Source: an uncultured Sporolactobacillus sp. (lineage in GTDB: Bacteria > Bacillota > Bacilli > Bacillales > Sporolactobacillaceae). Taken from it: a stretch of 7,682 nucleotides of DNA. Below are positions 4,034-7,682 of this stretch, piece by piece (position 1 is the first letter of the stretch; each line of letters starts with the position of its first letter). Both the position numbers and the translations under genes were made by a program. Under the pieces are notes generated by a model. It worked only from the letters and a program-made list of their open reading frames with translations, searched no databases and was not told the DNA's origin. Location: NCBI GenBank assembly GCA_900543345.1, contig UQRJ01000128.1, positions 1-7,682 of the forward strand, given 5' to 3'.

Positions 4034-6193
4034 TTACTTTTCATAGACATACAGCTGGGATTGCCCATCTGGGCCGTTTTGAGCGGAGTTGCCGCTGCCG
4101 CCCGACCACGCACTGCTTGATACTTTTTTACAATGCTTCTTAATCCAATTGTTAACTGTCGAATTCTGTCCGCCGCGGTTGCCGGAAATCAGGAAATATT
4201 TTACCTCTCCCGCTTTGACCATCTTTTCCAGTTTAGCCACGGTCATCGCCGGATCGCTGCCGGAAAAACCGCCCATCGCCATGACGGCATAATCGCTGCT
4301 GCGCATGATTGAATAGGCCGACTGCGCACTCTGCACAGCCAGAATGTACTTCTCGCCGCGATAGTGCTTTTTCAGATACTTGAGCAACCGGCCGTTGGAC
4401 TGCGTACCCATGCGGCCGCTGCGATTGCCCGTCCGAACCGGGGTCTGATTTGAAGAACCGCCGGGGCGGAAATTGCCGGATCCGCCGCCCGAAGACGGCC
4501 CCTCACCATTACCGGCGGGCATGCCTTGCCCGCCACCCGAGCTGCCGTTTCCCGAGGCACTTGGTGCGGCGCTGTTTTCATTTTTGACAAAATTCGGCGC
4601 ACCGCCGCCGTTCTGTCTTCCGCCCGGTCCGCCGCCCATGCCGGTTTGCGTCGAACTCGGCCCGGCAATTGGCGTCGAACTGTTGGTCTGATTAAACGTT
4701 GACGGCAGCGTCCAGTACAGCGGCGCCAGCAACATCAACGCGACTCCGGCAGTGGCAATCGCACCGAGCGATGCTTTGCGGCCGGAACGAAAAGTGAGGC
4801 CAAGGATGAGAATGAGAACGCCAAGGCATGCAAGTAACAAAGTCCAGACCATTCCCATACTGTTCTGGTAAAAAATCAACGCTTCAAACAACAATGTCGT
4901 CCCAAAGGCGATCGGCAGTAGCCAGCCGCGCCATGCACTGCTTGGGTCGCGGAAATCCCGCCACAAATAAGCGAAGCCCAGACCGGTCAGTGCAGCGATC
5001 GGCGGCGCCAGCAGACTTAAGTAATATTGGTGAAAGAATCCGGCAATGCTGAAGAAAATCATCGCCGGAATCAGCCAAGCTAACCAAAACGCGGCAAACA
5101 AATGATTTTCATCGACTTTCCGCCGGCGCCAAGCATCTGCCGCCACGGCAATCACGCCAAACAGAACAAACGGCAGCAGCCAACTTGCCTGTCCGGATAA
5201 TTCCTTCGAGAACAGTCTGAGCGGTCCCGCACTGCCGGTCCCGAACATGTTGCCGCCGCCTGCACGATTGCCGCCGAACCGTTCGGGCATCTCAGCGTTC
5301 GCGCCGTTCTCACCGCTCGGCAGTTCAAACGACGAACCGCCGCTTGTCGACGATGTCCTGTCCGAACGCTCCCGGAACGCTCCGGACATCCCCGCTCCAC
5401 CGCTTCTTTGCTGCCCGGTCAGCCGCTGCACACCGTTATAGCCAAACGCCAGCTCAAGTTCCGAATTTGTCTGACTGCCGCCGACATAGGGCCGCTGACT
5501 GGAAGGTGTCAGATCGACCGCTACCGCCCAGGACAGCGAAACGGCAATCAGCACCATTGTCGCAGCTAACAAGTGAAGGATTTTTTTCTGCCAATTGAAT
5601 TTTGCCGCGAGCCAGTAAAATAAGTAGATCGCCGGCACAATCATGAACGCTTCCAGCATCTTTACATTAAATCCAATCCCGATCATACAGGCACTAAGCA
5701 GCAACCAGCGCACTTTCGCTTGTTCAGCGGCTTTGATGACCGCCCAAGCGGCAATGACCAACGTCAAAATCAGAATACCGTCCATGTTGTTGGTCCGCGA
5801 CACAGCAATGAAAATCGGCGTCAGTGACATCGCGGCGCCGGCGATAAACGCCGCCAGCCTGCCCGCCCGATGCTTGACCATTTGATAGACGAGCACCGTC
5901 GCAAGCACCGCCGATACCGCACCCGGCAGCAAAACACTGAAATCGCTGAGCCCAAATAACTTGGCACTGAGTACCTGCAACCAAAGCGCGACGGGCGGTT
6001 TATCAACCGTAATAAAACCGCCCGGATCAAACGACGCAAAGAAAAAGTTGTGAAAATTTTTCATCATGCTCTTGACAGCCACGTAATAATACTCATTTGT
6101 TCCGGCTTGATTAAGCAAAAAGAAATTCAGAAATAGCGATAAGATCAGTACACCGAACAAGCCAAAATCCAGCCGCTCTCTCCATCGATTCAT
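4034..6193 (-). CDS. ykcB: YkcB-like GT-C membrane glycosyltransferase (PMT/ArnT superfamily)
   Basis: This 719-residue polytopic protein should take a sugar from a polyprenyl-phosphate carrier on the outer face of the membrane and place it on an extracytoplasmic acceptor, partnering YkcC. The first transmembrane helix (about 11-30) is followed by GTNEYYYVAV with the acidic residue (Glu34) expected in the first outer loop of GT-C enzymes, then TVDKPPVALW (62-70) and SRTNNMDGILI (132-142). About a dozen helices follow up to 490. Two Gly/Ser/Asn-rich low-complexity stretches lie at about 261-322 and 501-600. The C-terminal globular domain (601-690) contains VMAMGGFSGSDP (637-648) and VKYFLISG (664-671), as in Bacillus YkcB. 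The start is ATG 6193, with GGGAGGA 7 nt upstream. It is first in the operon. The acceptor (teichoic acid, protein or other) is unknown. Confidence 0.9.
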   Translation of the reverse strand: MNRWRERLDFGLFGVLILSLFLNFFLLNQAGTNEYYYVAVKSMMKNFHNFFFASFDPGGFITVDKPPVALWLQVLSAKLFGLSDFSVLLPGAVSAVLATVLVYQMVKHRAGRLAAFIAGAAMSLTPIFIAVSRTNNMDGILILTLVIAAWAVIKAAEQAKVRWLLLSACMIGIGFNVKMLEAFMIVPAIYLFYWLAAKFNWQKKILHLLAATMVLIAVSLSWAVAVDLTPSSQRPYVGGSQTNSELELAFGYNGVQRLTGQQRSGGAGMSGAFRERSDRTSSTSGGSSFELPSGENGANAEMPERFGGNRAGGGNMFGTGSAGPLRLFSKELSGQASWLLPFVLFGVIAVAADAWRRRKVDENHLFAAFWLAWLIPAMIFFSIAGFFHQYYLSLLAPPIAALTGLGFAYLWRDFRDPSSAWRGWLLPIAFGTTLLFEALIFYQNSMGMVWTLLLACLGVLILILGLTFRSGRKASLGAIATAGVALMLLAPLYWTLPSTFNQTNSSTPIAGPSSTQTGMGGGPGGRQNGGGAPNFVKNENSAAPSASGNGSSGGGQGMPAGNGEGPSSGGGSGNFRPGGSSNQTPVRTGNRSGRMGTQSNGRLLKYLKKHYRGEKYILAVQSAQSAYSIMRSSDYAVMAMGGFSGSDPAMTVAKLEKMVKAGEVKYFLISGNRGGQNSTVNNWIKKHCKKVSSSAWSGGSGNSAQNGPDGQSQLYVYEK

Positions 6194-6221
6194 CGTCAGT
6201 TCCTCCCGATCCGTTATCTGG

Positions 6222-6237
6222 CCGAAATTTCTTTCGG
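6222..6237 (-). promoter_or_regulatory. Hairpin in the ykcB leader
   Basis: CCGAAA (6222-6227) and TTTCGG (6232-6237) form a perfect 6-bp stem with a 4-nt loop, extendable by a G-U pair. It would sit in the 5' leader of ykcB about 15 nt before the Shine-Dalgarno site. No T-tract follows in the direction of transcription, so it is not a terminator. It may affect mRNA stability or translation, or be incidental. Confidence 0.3.
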
Positions 6238-6271
6238 TCGCTGCTACTGTTGCTATTATGGTCGATCATTC

Positions 6272-6293
6272 TTAACGAATCCTTAACGGACAA
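6272..6293. promoter_or_regulatory. 11-bp-spaced TTAACG direct repeat upstream of ykcB, possible response-regulator box
   Basis: TTAACG occurs twice on the plus strand (6272-6277 and 6283-6288) with 5 bp between. This 11-bp periodic layout is typical of OmpR/PhoB-family response regulators; the Bacillus PhoP box is TTAACA-like with the same spacing. It lies about 80 bp upstream of ykcB. On the minus strand the repeats fall between a poor -35 (TTGTCC, 6288-6293) and a poor -10 (AATGAT, 6265-6270), so the promoter itself is uncertain. A phosphate-responsive or cell-envelope regulator would make sense for a cell-surface glycosylation operon, but that is inference from two hexamers. Confidence 0.3.
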
Positions 6294-6303
6294 AATCTGA
6301 TTC

Positions 6304-6507
6304 GCGTGCGGCAGCGTAAAATCAACGCTCAACAGCGCGATATCAACGCTCAGCAGCGCAAAATCAACGTTCGACAGCGTGAATCAACGCTCAGCAGCGC
6401 GATATCAACCTTCGACAGCGTGAATCAACGCTCAGAAGCGCGATATCAACCTTCGGCAGCGTAAAATCAACGCTCAACAGCGCGATATCAACACTCGGCA
6501 ATCAATT
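6304..6507. repeat. Tandem array of 20-21-bp units with internal hairpins, array 2 (about 9 units)
   Basis: Units beginning ATCAAC start at 6321, 6342, 6363, 6383, 6404, 6424, 6445, 6466 and 6487, so the period is 21, 21, 20, 21, 20, 21, 21 and 21 bp. A decayed unit lies before 6321. Two kinds nearly alternate: type A (ATCAACGCTCARCAGCGCGAT-like; 6321, 6342, 6383, 6424, 6466) and type B (ATCAACSTTCGRCAGCGTRA-like; 6363, 6404, 6445). Most units contain a mini-hairpin CGCT-N4-AGCG (perfect at 6321, 6342, 6383, 6424 and 6466, wobble at 6363). There are no spacers, so it is not CRISPR. The array occupies about half of the 392-bp gap between divergently oriented ykcB and the short ORF at 6586. A weak plus-strand promoter (GTGACA 6521-6526, AATGAT 6545-6550) follows it. 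Confidence 0.9.
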
Positions 6508-6585
6508 GGTACGTTAAGTTGTGACAGTTAAATACTTCTGCGGAAATGATGATAGTTTTCATACGATGAATCGAGGCAGTTTTTG

Positions 6586-6930
6586 ATGAAAATTTTTATT
6601 GTCGGCAAAAGAGCAACCCTTCCCCGGCAGTTGTCTGCATGCCGTGGTTTGAGCTGGGCAGCCTCGCTTATCGCCCGCATCGGTGCGACCGATGACAAAC
6701 GGTCGCTTTCCGAACAATTGACCGCTATTCGCACCATCAACCGGCAGAGCGGCTGGATTTTTGCAGGCACGGACCGGCCGGCTTACCAGTGCCTGTATGA
6801 GATGGCCGATAACCACCAGCTCATGCGGATTCGCAATGTAAAAATACATAGTGGGAGCAACGAAAAGAGAATAGCGCAGTTGCGCATTTTATGGGTACCT
6901 GGTCCTAATCATTTAAATTGGCCAGGATAA
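6586..6930 (+). pseudogene. Broken N-terminal remnant of a FlaR-like P-loop kinase (adenylate kinase-related)
   Basis: The open frame gives 114 residues, starting MKIFIVGKRATLPRQLS with a weak GAGG site 9 nt upstream. The segment AIRTINRQSGWIFAGTDRPAYQCLYEMAD (about 46-74) recalls the middle of FlaR/topology-modulation-type P-loop kinases, where a WI-x-G-T-D-R-x-x-Y-x-CLYEMAD stretch is followed by the LID-side half. Those proteins are about 170-190 residues and begin with a glycine-rich Walker A (GxxxxGKST). Here the loop is shortened to VGKRATL, with no GxxxxGK spacing, and similarity fades after ADN near 6810, so nucleotide binding should be lost. The last third looks random and runs into a repeat array, past a stem CCTGG-t-CC/GGCCAGG (6898-6926). 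The family assignment is from memory. An unrelated small protein is the alternative. Confidence 0.45.
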
Positions 6931-7075
6931 GTCGAGCCTATTACGAAAAAAGTCGAGCTGAATTGCCAGGAAGTCGGTCTCATTTCATTCCAAGTTCATC
7001 CGACTCACCTAAAATTTGGTCCAATGATGAGGACCTGGTCATCCTTCTCAACGCAATTTCTCGATCTTCTCCGGT
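6929..7075 (+). repeat. Degenerate 21-bp tandem repeat, array 3 (about 7 units)
   Basis: Units of exactly 21 bp can be laid from 6929: AAGTCGAGCC (6929), AAGTCGAGCT (6950), AAGTCGGTCT (6971), AAGTTCATCC (6992), AATTTGGTCC (7013), CCTGGTCATC (7034) and AATTTCTCGA (7055). Homology decays rightwards, and a further unit-like piece CGGTCTCATTTTCGATCC recurs at 7110-7127. The consensus start AAGTCGGTCC-n-ATT matches array 1 read on its minus strand; for example GTCGARCCTATTA is common to both. The array fills most of the gap between the broken ORF and the LysR gene. The remainder (7076-7217) holds a pyrimidine-rich run (about 7151-7179) and AT-rich sequence in which I see no gene or clear terminator. 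Confidence 0.65.
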
Positions 7076-7217
7076 GCACGCGAAGTAAAAAAACAACAGC
7101 GAAAGTTCTCGGTCTCATTTTCGATCCGCACCCTTCTCGCCATTAAGCCGACCCTTCCCCCCTCCTTTCTTGCTTTTATTGATTCTCGAAATTATTTTTC
7201 CCTTTTGCGAAGCCGCT

Positions 7218-7633
7218 TTACTGACTCTGCGTCAATGCATCTCCTGATCTGCTTTTTCCCGACGCAATAAGCGAACAAGCTCGCTCGATAAAATAACGTT
7301 CATTGTCCGCCAGTTCTCTGCCCTTATGCCAGGCAATAAAGGTGGGGATCGTCCTCGGCGCACCAAACCAGTGCATCTTGACTAGTCGCCCGCTCTCGAC
7401 GTCGGCGCGGACGACAACGGCCGGCAAGTAAGCCAAACCCAATCCGGCCAGTGCGCATTGTTTGATTGCCTCCACCGTTACAAATTCGATGATATTGCGC
7501 GGATAGACGCCATGCTCGGTAAAAGCTTGCTCCAGCAAGGCACGATAGGCACATCCTTTCGCCGTTAAGATGAACGTTTCTTTTTCGATTTGTTTCAATG
7601 AAATCATCTGTTTGCGAGCCATTGGGTGATTGG
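7218..7633 (-). CDS. LysR-type transcriptional regulator, C-terminal part only (cut by contig edge)
   Basis: The frame is open from the adapter junction to TAA at 7218-7220, giving about 138 residues against roughly 290-300 for a full LysR-type regulator. The DNA-binding helix-turn-helix half is missing. What remains is the second half of the periplasmic-binding-like effector domain: NHPMARKQ leading into ISLKQIEKETFILTAKGCAYR, then EFVTVEAIKQCALAGLGLAYLPAVVV, the family's subdomain crossover with the GLGLAYLP motif, and WFGAPRTIPTFIAWHKGREL near the end. The ATG at 7622 is internal, not the start, because family sequence continues upstream of it. Truncation is technical (tagmentation), not mutational. 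Effector and target genes cannot be inferred; the adjacent divergent gene, usually informative, lies outside the fragment. Confidence 0.88.
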
Positions 7634-7682
7634 CTGTCTCTTATACACATCTCCGAGCCCACGAGACCCTAAGACATCTCGT
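7634..7682 (-). other. Untrimmed Nextera read-2 adapter with i7 index (technical sequence)
   Basis: Bases 7634-7652 are the mosaic end in reverse orientation (CTGTCTCTTATACACATCT) and 7653-7667 read CCGAGCCCACGAGAC, together the reverse complement of the Nextera read-2 adapter. Bases 7668-7675 (CCTAAGAC) stand at the i7 index position and match, from memory, Nextera XT v2 index N726. ATCTCGT (7676-7682) begins the P7 sequence. None of it is genomic. Confidence 0.97.

Noticed and set aside
4473..4691. Plus-strand proline-rich ORF
   Set aside because: It is the antisense shadow of the Gly/Ser-rich tract of YkcB (glycine codons GGN read as CCN proline), with no ribosome site.
6304..6507. CRISPR array
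   Set aside because: The units follow each other directly with no unique spacers, and no cas gene is present. The other two arrays fail for the same reason.
7048..7143. 31-codon minus-strand ORF (MARRVRIENE...) with an AAGGG site 8 nt upstream
   Set aside because: It lies in decayed repeat DNA and a purine-rich run that creates Shine-Dalgarno look-alikes. The peptide has no recognisable feature, so support is too thin to annotate.

Overview
The window is an assembled fragment bounded by sequencing adapters. Nextera read-1 adapter occupies 11-43 and the reverse complement of the read-2 adapter occupies 7634-7667, each followed outward by what look like index bases. Genomic sequence is therefore only 44-7633, and both edges are library cut points, not biological boundaries. 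The genes suggest a Gram-positive member of the Bacilli (Bacillales or Lactobacillales). Shine-Dalgarno sites are strong (AGAAGGAGA, AGAGGAG, AAAGGAG, GGGAGGA), base composition is intermediate, a ykcB-ykcC glycosyltransferase pair is arranged as in Bacillus subtilis, and two VIT-family genes lie in tandem, as in many lactobacilli. Genus and species cannot be read from the window.

Layout, left to right. Two tandem plus-strand VIT/CCC1-type metal transporter genes (170-895 and 957-1646) probably form an operon. They converge on a minus-strand pyridoxal/hydroxymethylpyrimidine kinase gene (1954-2757), across a gap holding a degenerate 21-bp tandem repeat (1741-1863). The kinase has its own promoter (-10 at 2792-2797). 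It is separated from the next minus-strand operon by a strong intrinsic terminator (2825-2909), whose loop appears to carry a 53-bp palindromic mini-element resembling abutted IS3-family ends. The operon is ykcB (4034-6193, GT-C membrane transferase), then a possible 25-codon leader ORF (3930-4007), then ykcC (2969-3937, GT2 polyprenyl-phosphate glycosyltransferase). YkcC would load a sugar on undecaprenyl phosphate at the inner face of the membrane, and YkcB would move it to an unknown acceptor outside.

Upstream of ykcB, 6194-6585 holds a leader hairpin, an 11-bp-spaced TTAACG direct repeat and a second tandem array of 20-21-bp units (6304-6507). Then comes a short plus-strand ORF (6586-6930) that reads like the broken N-terminal half of a FlaR-like P-loop kinase. 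A third 21-bp array (6929-7075) follows, and finally the 3' part of a minus-strand LysR-type regulator gene (7218-7633) cut by the adapter.

The most interesting non-genic signal is that three separate intergenic stretches carry degenerate tandem repeats of the same 21-bp period. The first and third share a recognisable consensus (AAGTYGGWCCGAAT...) on opposite strands. I found no CRISPR array, tRNA, rRNA, transposase or recognisable defence system. Apart from the repeats and the mini-element the gene content is ordinary.
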